Positions 52,622-60,850 of a stretch of 64,000 bases of DNA are shown here, one piece after another. Source of the DNA: Mobilicoccus massiliensis (GTDB lineage: Bacteria; Actinomycetota; Actinomycetes; Actinomycetales; Dermatophilaceae). Positions within the stretch are counted from its first letter, which is position 1; every line of letters starts with the position of its first letter. Made by a program: the position numbers and the translations under genes. The notes beneath the pieces are model-generated. The model was not told where the DNA came from and searched no databases. It saw only the letters and a list, made by a program, of their open reading frames with translations. The stretch spans positions 864,805 to 928,804 of the forward strand of contig NZ_LN651331.1 in the NCBI RefSeq assembly GCF_000826525.2, read 5' to 3'.

Positions 52622-55117
52622 ATGAGTTCCATTCGGGCAGTCCTGCCGCACCTAGAACAGCGGTTTGAGTCGCAGCGACTCGTCTTCTGGCACGACACGG
52701 AAGGCGAGTACGCCTCTGATCTCGACGCACTCAACCTCGCCGGGGTCACCACGTTGCGGGTAGAGAACAACGAGTACGCCGTGAAGAACCGAGTGCTCCA
52801 CGACCAGCCGACCAGCAAGTTCCTCATCTACCGGGGGGCACCTGTGCCTCCGGGCACCGGGAACTGGCTGCTTGATCTTGAGTTGGCGTACGGGGTCTTC
52901 ACCGCCGACCGTACGGCTCTGGTACGCCAGGGTCTCGGCCTCGCTGGCATCGGGATCGACGATGTGGTGCGCGAGCACGAGAGGTTCTTCCGCGCCGCGA
53001 AGCGCGTTCAGACACTCAAGCCACTGCTCACAGCCGACGACGACGCGGACAGGTTGCGCGCGAAGATGTGTGCTGTCCTTCTTGGCCAGCGGGAGCACAG
53101 CATGCTGGAGCTCACGCGCTCGTTGCTGATCGAGAACGCGCGCGGCGATGGTGGCAAGTACGAGGCTCTGAGGGAGCAAGGGCTCGATGGGTTCCACTGG
53201 GCCGGCGTCGCCACGATTTACGGATATGAAGCGAGCGAGCCCAGCATCGACGACTTCGTGCTGTGGGTGTTCCGCCAGGCAACCAACGGGTTCGCATCCG
53301 ATACTCCGGGTGCCCTCCGGAACATTCAGCTCGACTTCGCGAGTCTGCGCAATGATCGGCGCAGCGCGCCCGCCCTCGCCATCTTGGCGCAGCGAGCGGC
53401 GGAAAGTCTGGACTACGCCAGCAGCATCGAAGACGCAGAACTTGCTGACCTGGTGGGTAACGACCTCTTCGAGGACGTGGAGCGCAAGGTCATCAGTGCG
53501 CTCGCTCACGCGGTCGTCAGCCGGACCATGAGCGCGCGCGAGGTATCCGACGTGATCCGCGCTCGCCAGAGCAGCATCTGGGTCGACGGATACCGGGAGC
53601 TGTACACGGCACTCGGTGCCGCCTCTGACCTGCTGAGCGAACTCGCGACGGCGCGATTCGAGATCGCCTCATTTGATGAAGGGCTCGACCGGTACCGCAA
53701 GCACTGGTTCCGCATCGACCAGCTCTACCGACAGTTCCACTTCGCCGCCCGCACAACCGAGTACGCCGGCCCACTCGAAGCGCTCCGGGTCGAGGTGGAG
53801 AAGCACTACGCGAATCGGTACCTCTACGAACTTGGCAACTCCTGGCAGCAGCAGGTCGATGCTGTGCACGACTGGCGGTCCGTCACGCTCCGCCCGCAGA
53901 CGAGGTTCTTCACCGATCACGTCGAGCCGATTGTCCGTAAGGGCAACCGGAAAGCCGTCGTCATCATCTCCGATGCGCTGCGCTACGAGGTCGCAGACGA
54001 GCTGCGCTCGCGCATCCGTCAGGAAGACCGCTTCGACGCGGAACTGGGCGCGATGCTCGGTGTGCTACCGAGTTACACACAACTCGGCATGGCTGCACTC
54101 CTGCCGCACAAGACGCTTGCCCACTCGCATGATGGCGATCCAGTGCTCGTTGATGGCCAGCGCTCCGACGGAACCGCGAACCGCAACAAGGTGCTGGCCC
54201 CGGTGGATGGGTACGCGATCCAGGCCGAGGAAGTCCTCGCCATGCCGCGCAGCGAACTGAGAGAACTGTACGTCGCGCACCAGGTGCTGTACGTGTACCA
54301 CGACCGGATCGACGCCGTGGGTGACAAGGCCCGCACCGAACGGCAAGTGTTCGAGGCCGCCAACGACGCGCTGCGCGATCTGGTCGACCTCATCAAACGC
54401 CTCACTAACGCGAACGCGACGAACATCCTCGTGACCGCCGACCACGGCTTCCTCTACCAGGATACCGCCCTCGCCGACGCCTCCTACCTTTCGACCAAGC
54501 CGCAGGGCGACGACCTCGTGGTGACGAACCGCCGATACGTGCTGGGCCGAGGCCTCAAGGATGATTCCGCGTTCCGGAAGTTCGAGCCTGAACAGCTTGG
54601 ACTCAGCAGTGACCTTGAGGTGCAGGTTCCCAAGTCGATACACCGACTCAAGCTGCCGGGCGCGGGCTCACGGTTCGTCCACGGCGGCGGCGCCCTCCAG
54701 GAAATCGTCGTGCCGGTGCTGAGCGTCAACAAGAAGCGCAAGAGCGATACACGGCCCGTCAACGTCGAGGTCCTCCCGGAGACGGACAAGATCACCACCG
54801 GTCAGCTCGTTGTGAAGCTCTTCCAGTCCGAGCCGGTCAGCGAGAAGGTTCAGCCGCGCACACTGCGCGCTGGCATCTACGTCGGCGAAACTCTGATCTC
54901 GAACCAGACCGAGCTGATCTTCGACCAGCCATCCGACGACAAGCGCGACCGCTACCAGGGTGCACGGATGCTGCTCAGCCAGGACGCCAACGAGTTCAAC
55001 AACCGCACGGTCGAGTTCCGACTCGAAGAGCAGATACCCAACACTACCCAATGGCGCGTCTACCAGCGGGCTCAGTACCTGCTCAAGCGCTCATTCACGT
55101 CGGACTTCGATTTCTAG
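52622..55117 (+). CDS. pglZ: BREX alkaline-phosphatase-superfamily protein PglZ
   Basis: An 831-residue core BREX protein. The alkaline phosphatase-like domain has the metal-binding ISDALRYEVADEL near residue 447 and LVTADHGFLYQD near 605. The N-terminal half (RLVFWHDTEGEY at the start) is the usual PglZ leader region. PglZ homologues have nuclease/phosphodiesterase activity in some systems. AAGGGG lies 8 nt before ATG 52622. It follows the membrane-protein gene by 123 bp and precedes brxL by 14 bp. Confidence 0.95.
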   Translation: MSSIRAVLPHLEQRFESQRLVFWHDTEGEYASDLDALNLAGVTTLRVENNEYAVKNRVLHDQPTSKFLIYRGAPVPPGTGNWLLDLELAYGVFTADRTALVRQGLGLAGIGIDDVVREHERFFRAAKRVQTLKPLLTADDDADRLRAKMCAVLLGQREHSMLELTRSLLIENARGDGGKYEALREQGLDGFHWAGVATIYGYEASEPSIDDFVLWVFRQATNGFASDTPGALRNIQLDFASLRNDRRSAPALAILAQRAAESLDYASSIEDAELADLVGNDLFEDVERKVISALAHAVVSRTMSAREVSDVIRARQSSIWVDGYRELYTALGAASDLLSELATARFEIASFDEGLDRYRKHWFRIDQLYRQFHFAARTTEYAGPLEALRVEVEKHYANRYLYELGNSWQQQVDAVHDWRSVTLRPQTRFFTDHVEPIVRKGNRKAVVIISDALRYEVADELRSRIRQEDRFDAELGAMLGVLPSYTQLGMAALLPHKTLAHSHDGDPVLVDGQRSDGTANRNKVLAPVDGYAIQAEEVLAMPRSELRELYVAHQVLYVYHDRIDAVGDKARTERQVFEAANDALRDLVDLIKRLTNANATNILVTADHGFLYQDTALADASYLSTKPQGDDLVVTNRRYVLGRGLKDDSAFRKFEPEQLGLSSDLEVQVPKSIHRLKLPGAGSRFVHGGGALQEIVVPVLSVNKKRKSDTRPVNVEVLPETDKITTGQLVVKLFQSEPVSEKVQPRTLRAGIYVGETLISNQTELIFDQPSDDKRDRYQGARMLLSQDANEFNNRTVEFRLEEQIPNTTQWRVYQRAQYLLKRSFTSDFDF

Positions 55118-55131
55118 GGGAAGCAGCAGCC

Positions 55132-57264
55132 ATGACGGACACCGAGAACCACCCCGGCGAGGAACCCGACGCCGGGACGAGCACGCCGCAGCAAAGCGAC
55201 CTCGACAGCAAGATCAACCTGCTGTTCGGCGGGTCGGTGGTCCGTAAAGACCTCGTCAAGGCCGTGAAGGGCAACGCCATTGTCCCTTCCTACGTGCTTG
55301 AGTACCTGCTCGGTCAGTACGCCGCGTCTGATGATGAGGCGACGATCCAGGCCGGAATCGAGGCGGTGCGCAAGATTCTCGCCGACCACTACGTACACCG
55401 CAACGAGTCCGAACTGGTGAAGTCCACCATCCGCGAGAAGGGCCGCCACCGGATCATCGATAAGGTGACCGTGACCCTGAACGACAAGCAGGACGTGTAC
55501 CAGGCGTCGTTCGCCAACCTGGGCCTCAGTGGTGTGATCGTCGAACCGGCAACCGTGAAGGCCAACCCGAAGCTACTCGTCGGCGGCGTATGGTGCATCT
55601 GCGATATCGAGTACTTCCACAGCGACGATGCCCGTGTGGTGCCATGGATTCTGGGGAGCCTGAAGCCGATCCAGATGTCGAGCTTCGACTACGAGGGCTA
55701 CCTTGCATCGCGGGGCGGCTTCAACACCGAGGAGTGGATCGACCTGTTGATCCAGTCGATCGGGTTCGACCCCGAGATGTTTGGTCGGCGGGCCAAGCTG
55801 CTGCAGCTCGTGCGCCTCATTCCGTTCGTCGAGCGCAACTACAACCTTGTCGAACTGGGACCGAAGGGCACCGGCAAGTCCCACATCTACTCCGAGTTCT
55901 CGCCCCACGGCATGCTGATCTCCGGCGGCGAGGTCACCGTCCCGAAGCTCTTCGTCAACAACGCCAACGGGCGAATCGGCCTGGTCGGCTACTGGGATGT
56001 TGTCGCGTTCGACGAGTTCGCTGGCAAGAAGAAGCGCACCGACAAGGCGCTGGTCGACATCATGAAGAACTACATGGCGAACAAGTCGTTCTCGCGTGGT
56101 GTCGAGACCCTCGGAGCCGAGGCGTCGATGGTGTTCGTGGGCAACACCTCGCACAACGTGCCATACATGCTCAAGCACTCCGACCTCTTCGACGAGCTAC
56201 CCGAGGCCTATCACGACTCCGCCTACCTCGACCGGCTGCATTTCTACATCCCCGGCTGGGAGGTAGACACGATCCGCAGTGAGATGTTCTCTGCCGGCTA
56301 CGGCTTCGTCGTGGACTACATCGCCGAGGTGCTGCGGTCGATGCGCAACACCGACTACTCCGACCGCTACCAGCAGCACTTCACGCTCGGCTCGGACATC
56401 TCCACACGCGACCGCGACGGCATCCACAAGACCTTCTCCGGCCTGATGAAGCTCATCTATCCGAGCGGCGAAGCGACCCAGGCCGAGATCGAGGAACTGC
56501 TCCGCTTCGCCATCGAGGGGCGCAAGCGAGTCAAAGACCAAATCCTCAGGATCGACACCACGATGGCCGCCGTCAACTTCGGCTACACCGACAAGACAGG
56601 CGCCTGGCACAACGTCACCACCCTGGAAGAGGACGAGTACCCCGACTACTACCAGGCCCAACGCCCCGAGATTGTGGGTGGCGACGAGTCGCCTGACGCA
56701 CCTGAGTCCGTGGACGAAGAAGACGCCATGGTGCCGGCCCAGATGCCGGCCGAGGTAGTGCCTCAACTATTCGAGGGCCACCGCGAGTTCCAGGAGAACC
56801 AGCGCGGCGTCTCCTACGAAACGCTGCTCATGCCGTACCTACGGGGCGCGACCGACATCACCATCGTCGACCCCTACATCCGACTACCGCATCAAGGGCG
56901 CAACCTCGTCGACTTGCTCTCGCTCTTGGCAGCCGCTAAAGACCCTGCCGACGAGATCGCCGTGACGCTCGTAACCAAGGAGGACCGCGGCGAGTACGCC
57001 CAACAACACCTCCTCATGCTGAAGGAGGTCCAGGACAGCGCGGCCACCGCCGGAATCCAGTTCACCGTCATCTGGGACGAGACCATCCACGACAGGTCGA
57101 TCCGCACCGACCACGGCTGGAAGCTCCTCCTCGGGCGTGGCCTCGACATCTTCCAGAAGGGGTCAGGCAGCCAATACGACCTCGGCTCCCGCCGCCAGGA
57201 GTTCCGCCAGGTCTTCGCGTTCGGCGTCACCTACATTCGCGAGACTGAAACCGAGGCGAACTGA
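55132..57264 (+). CDS. brxL: BREX Lon-like AAA+ protein BrxL with MIT_C-type C-terminus
   Basis: A 710-residue protein. Residues 1-540 match the BrxL AAA+ family: DLVKAVKGNAIVPSYVLEYLLG, Walker A ELGPKGTGKSHIYSE near 245 and Walker B VVAFDEFAGKKK near 293. BrxL forms rings on DNA and is needed for defence in type 1 BREX. I see no Lon Ser-Lys protease signature. Residues about 545-705 instead contain VDPYIRL, IHDRSIRTDHGW and LGRGLDIFQK, which look like the MIT_C phospholipase-D-like domain of MITD1. ATG 55132 is chosen because the recognisable protein begins there. The stop codon and the next start share one base. Confidence 0.93.
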   Translation: MTDTENHPGEEPDAGTSTPQQSDLDSKINLLFGGSVVRKDLVKAVKGNAIVPSYVLEYLLGQYAASDDEATIQAGIEAVRKILADHYVHRNESELVKSTIREKGRHRIIDKVTVTLNDKQDVYQASFANLGLSGVIVEPATVKANPKLLVGGVWCICDIEYFHSDDARVVPWILGSLKPIQMSSFDYEGYLASRGGFNTEEWIDLLIQSIGFDPEMFGRRAKLLQLVRLIPFVERNYNLVELGPKGTGKSHIYSEFSPHGMLISGGEVTVPKLFVNNANGRIGLVGYWDVVAFDEFAGKKKRTDKALVDIMKNYMANKSFSRGVETLGAEASMVFVGNTSHNVPYMLKHSDLFDELPEAYHDSAYLDRLHFYIPGWEVDTIRSEMFSAGYGFVVDYIAEVLRSMRNTDYSDRYQQHFTLGSDISTRDRDGIHKTFSGLMKLIYPSGEATQAEIEELLRFAIEGRKRVKDQILRIDTTMAAVNFGYTDKTGAWHNVTTLEEDEYPDYYQAQRPEIVGGDESPDAPESVDEEDAMVPAQMPAEVVPQLFEGHREFQENQRGVSYETLLMPYLRGATDITIVDPYIRLPHQGRNLVDLLSLLAAAKDPADEIAVTLVTKEDRGEYAQQHLLMLKEVQDSAATAGIQFTVIWDETIHDRSIRTDHGWKLLLGRGLDIFQKGSGSQYDLGSRRQEFRQVFAFGVTYIRETETEAN

Positions 57265-59123
57265 TGAAGGTTCGCCAGTTGGAAATCCAGAACTTCCGTG
57301 GTGTCCGTGCGGGCAAGGTTGTCTTCGCCGACAACACTCTGCTGGTTGGTGGGAACAACGTTGGCAAGTCAACCGTCTGCGAGGCTCTCGACCTCGTGCT
57401 CGGGCCTGAGCGTGCGAGTCGGCGCCCTGTTGTGGACGAGCACGACTTCCACAGAAGCACATACGTCGACGCTGACAAGAAGGCCGTCCCGATCATTATT
57501 CGCGCAGTTGTCGTTGACCTGCCCGACGAAGCACGCCGAAGGTTCGGAGGCCACCTCCGACGGTGGAACGACACAGACCGGAGCTTCGTCGATGATCTGG
57601 AGAACGGCGCCGAGCACGCTGACGACGAGGGCGTGACCTGGGCGCTTCCAGTCTCCTTCCGCGCGCGATATGACGCCGTCGAGGACGACTTCGAAGCCGA
57701 CACGTTCTTTGAGCATCCGCTTCCAGAACTCGACGAGCTTGATGACGAAGAGGCGAGTTCACTCGGAGAAGGACGCGATCGTTTCACCAGAGCTCACAAG
57801 CGGCTCTGCGGGTTCGTGTATCTCCGCGCTCTGCGCACTGGATCGCGAGCGCTTGGCCTCCAGCGCGGTTCACTCCTCGATACGGTCCTCCGGCTGAGCG
57901 AAGAGGGTTCTGCGGAGATGTGGATGGAGACGCTTCGGCAGATGCGCGACCTCGACCCGGCGATCGGTGCAATCCCAGACCTGGAATCACTCCTCACTCA
58001 GATTCGCGAACGAGCAGGCGGTTTCGTTCGGCTGGCAGGCAACGAGGACGCCACGGCCTTCTTTGCCTCGGACCTCACCCGTGAGCACCTTCGGGAAGTC
58101 GTGAGGCTGTTCGTCGCGACAGGGCCAAGTGATCACGCCGTCCCCTTCACGCGACAAGGGACCGGCACCGTCAACCTCTTGGTCTTCGCGTTGCTCACGA
58201 TGATCGCTGACTTGAAAGAGCGACAGTCCGTCATCTTCGCGATGGAAGAGCCCGAAATCGCGCTCCCTCCACACACTCAGCGCCGAGTAGCGCGGTTCGT
58301 GAAGAGGGAAATGGGGCAGGCCATCGTGACGTCGCACTCGCCGTACGTCATTGAGCAGTTCGAACCGAACGAGATCGTCATGCTCAGTCATGAATCTGGC
58401 GGCGAGGTGGAGGGTATGCCCATCAATCCAGCGGGCATCAAGCTGAAGAGCTATCGCAGCCAACGTCGCCAATTCTCCGAAGCGATCCTGAGCCGGGGAG
58501 TCCTCGTCGTCGAGGGCGAGACCGAAGCGTCCATTCTCCCGATCGCAGCAGCAGTCTTGGAGAAGTCGAGCGCTGACTATGTTCACCCAGACCTTGCTGG
58601 CGTCACCATCTTCACCGCGAACGGCGACGGCGACGTGCCCCGATGGGCACCGATCCTCCGAGCACTTGGCAAGGTTCCGTTCGGAATGGTCGACAAGCAA
58701 GGCAAACCGTACAACGGAGACAACGCAACGGCACTCCAGTCCTTCGAGGAGTTTTGGGAATCGCCAGTCGAAGGTGTCGAAGAACTGATCGTCTCCCAGG
58801 TACCGCCTGCCGTGCTGCGACGCTTCATGGACGAAGCGGTTCAACTGCCAGATTTCCCGACACACCAGGCGAAGTACGACTCCTCGACCACGGATGCCCA
58901 GCTCCCCGAGATCGCACTGAAGACGCTGAAAGCGCGCAAGGGCGATGCCTACGGCTACGCCGCATTGCTCATCGAAGGCTGCCAGAGCCGAGAGGACCTG
59001 CCAGAGTTCCTGATTGCTGCTCTCGAACGGATCAACGAAGTCTTGGCACCGGCAGCCACTGCCCCTGACGCTGACGCTCACGGGCAGCCCGTTGACGATG
59101 AGGCTGCTGACGGCGACGAATGA
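57264..59123 (+). CDS. OLD-family ATPase/TOPRIM nuclease, Gabija GajA-like
   Basis: A 619-residue protein of the overcoming-lysogenization-defect class. The ABC-type ATPase has VGGNNVGKST near residue 30, a signature region near 300 (RQGTGTVNLLVFALL), Walker B IFAMEEPEIALPP near 325 and TSHSPYVIEQF near 357. A TOPRIM domain follows with LVVEGETEASIL near 415 and ANGDGDVP near 455, the acidic metal site. Being followed directly by a UvrD-like helicase makes it a class 2 OLD protein, as in Gabija. It starts on the last base of brxL, so it is expressed with BREX. The acidic tail looks disordered. Confidence 0.9.
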   Translation: MKVRQLEIQNFRGVRAGKVVFADNTLLVGGNNVGKSTVCEALDLVLGPERASRRPVVDEHDFHRSTYVDADKKAVPIIIRAVVVDLPDEARRRFGGHLRRWNDTDRSFVDDLENGAEHADDEGVTWALPVSFRARYDAVEDDFEADTFFEHPLPELDELDDEEASSLGEGRDRFTRAHKRLCGFVYLRALRTGSRALGLQRGSLLDTVLRLSEEGSAEMWMETLRQMRDLDPAIGAIPDLESLLTQIRERAGGFVRLAGNEDATAFFASDLTREHLREVVRLFVATGPSDHAVPFTRQGTGTVNLLVFALLTMIADLKERQSVIFAMEEPEIALPPHTQRRVARFVKREMGQAIVTSHSPYVIEQFEPNEIVMLSHESGGEVEGMPINPAGIKLKSYRSQRRQFSEAILSRGVLVVEGETEASILPIAAAVLEKSSADYVHPDLAGVTIFTANGDGDVPRWAPILRALGKVPFGMVDKQGKPYNGDNATALQSFEEFWESPVEGVEELIVSQVPPAVLRRFMDEAVQLPDFPTHQAKYDSSTTDAQLPEIALKTLKARKGDAYGYAALLIEGCQSREDLPEFLIAALERINEVLAPAATAPDADAHGQPVDDEAADGDE

Positions 59124-60850
59124 ACATCACTCTCTCCGATGTGGGCCTGTCCGCACTTGAGGCGGATGGGCCTGTGCTCGTCACCGGCGGGCCTGGATCG
59201 GGGAAGACCACTCTCGCGCTCCTCAAGGCACAGCGGCAGATCGCCTCGCTAGACCCCGGCCAAGAGGTTCTCTTCCTGAGCTTCTCGCGGGCGGCCGTTC
59301 GACAGGTGCTTGTGAGGTGCCAGGACATCCTCACCGCTGGGGAACGCAGACAGATCGCAGTGAGGACGTACCACGCCTTCTGTATGGACATCCTCAGGAG
59401 TCACGGTCGTCTCCTCAACGGGAAGCCCCCAGCCATCCTTTTCCCTGGTCCTGAACGGCTCGCCAAGGCCCAGTACGGCGGCGACTGGGCGGTAGAAGTA
59501 CAGCGGCTGGCTCTTGAGGACGGAAAATACGCCTTCTCCACCTTCGCCGACCGCGCTGCCGCCCTCCTCGCCCGCTCATCGAGCGTTCGGGAGCTGATCT
59601 CGGAAATGTACCCAATCGTGATCCTCGACGAGTTTCAGGACACCGACGATGCGCAGTGGGCGCTCGTGCAGCAACTCGCGCTCGAAAGCACTCTGGTAAC
59701 ACTCGCCGATCCCGACCAGCGGATTTTCGACTACCAGGCGGACATCGATCCACGTCGGCTGGACCAGTACCGCGCAGCCTTTTCTCCGGACGAGTTCGAC
59801 TTCGGCGGCACCAATCACCGCAGCCCCAACGCGAGCATCTTGTCCTTCGCGGATGCCGTCATGACAAACGAGGCACTGCCGTCCACCAGCGATGTGAAGC
59901 AACTCTCCACGTACCAGAGGAACCACGACGCCTCGGTACATGCAGCCGTCACTTGGATGATGTCGCAGCTCCGAAAGGCCGGGATCGAGTATCCAAGCGT
60001 CGCAGTTCTCGGTCGATCGAATGGCTACGTGAGCGACATCTCACTCATGCTCGGCAGGGAGCACAAGTACAAGCAGCACACACTGAAGCCACTGGACCAT
60101 CACGTTGTTTGGGATGCAGAGTTGACGGCCGCAGCCGCTCAGGTCGTAGCTTCGATCCTTGAGTGGCCACTCCACGACGTCACATCTGCGGCGGCGACCA
60201 CTCTGGACTGCATCGCCGACTTCTACGACATGAAGAACGCGGAGCATCCAAGTAAGTCTGCTCAGAACACAGCATCGAGCTACCGTGCGGCGGCAGCGAA
60301 TGTCAGAGCAGGTAAAGAACCTCGACCAGCAGCCGCGAAGGCGGTCAAGCGTGCCTGCGAGGCCGGTCTCACCTTCTCCGGCGACGCGATCGCCGACTGG
60401 CTCGCTGCGCGCGCGATCATGGAATCCAGCGATAAGCTCGCTGAACTGCTCACGGCCGCGCGGTTCGTAAGGCTCTTCAGAGCAACCGATGAGATCGGCG
60501 GGCGGCTCACGGCACAGTGGGCCGAATCCGGAACCTATCAAGGTGCCCGAACCATGGTCCAGCGCGCGCTCAACATGGGAAAGCTGCTAGCGACCGAGAC
60601 CGAGCCTCGTGGCGTTGTGCTGATGACCTTGCACAAGTCCAAAGGCAAGGAGTTCGATGGCGTCGTCATCGTAGAGGGCCAGTACGCTGGGGCATTCTTT
60701 AACGAGAAGCGAGAAAGACCTCCCTTCGCCGCAACTCGCCGCCTCCTCCGCGTCGGGATCACCCGAGCACGTCACCAGGTCGTTCTCGTGCGACCGAGTG
60801 TCGCCCCGCCACTCACGTGTCCTCCCGCGGCCGATGGGCCGACAGCATGA
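59120..60850 (+). CDS. UvrD-like superfamily 1 helicase, Gabija GajB-like
   Basis: A 576-residue SF1 helicase with complete motifs: GGPGSGKTT (I) near residue 25, ILDEFQDTDD (II) near 170, LADPDQRIFDYQ (III), LMTLHKSKGKEFDGV (V) near 503 and RVGITRARHQVVLV (VI) near 545. It overlaps the OLD nuclease gene by 4 nt (ATGA). In Gabija, GajB senses DNA ends and activates the GajA nuclease; this pair is similar in order and domain content, with somewhat longer proteins. An independent origin of the pair is possible. Confidence 0.9.
   Translation: MNITLSDVGLSALEADGPVLVTGGPGSGKTTLALLKAQRQIASLDPGQEVLFLSFSRAAVRQVLVRCQDILTAGERRQIAVRTYHAFCMDILRSHGRLLNGKPPAILFPGPERLAKAQYGGDWAVEVQRLALEDGKYAFSTFADRAAALLARSSSVRELISEMYPIVILDEFQDTDDAQWALVQQLALESTLVTLADPDQRIFDYQADIDPRRLDQYRAAFSPDEFDFGGTNHRSPNASILSFADAVMTNEALPSTSDVKQLSTYQRNHDASVHAAVTWMMSQLRKAGIEYPSVAVLGRSNGYVSDISLMLGREHKYKQHTLKPLDHHVVWDAELTAAAAQVVASILEWPLHDVTSAAATTLDCIADFYDMKNAEHPSKSAQNTASSYRAAAANVRAGKEPRPAAAKAVKRACEAGLTFSGDAIADWLAARAIMESSDKLAELLTAARFVRLFRATDEIGGRLTAQWAESGTYQGARTMVQRALNMGKLLATETEPRGVVLMTLHKSKGKEFDGVVIVEGQYAGAFFNEKRERPPFAATRRLLRVGITRARHQVVLVRPSVAPPLTCPPAADGPTA

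Noticed and set aside
43662..57264. Type 2 BREX (Pgl) as an alternative classification
   Set aside because: pglW and pglY are absent, while brxA, brxB, brxC and brxL are present, which defines type 1.
60817..60847. Earlier GTG start (60817) for the dynamin-like GTPase
   Set aside because: The ATG at 60847 gives the same 4-nt overlap seen between the two genes upstream and does not extend into the helicase gene.
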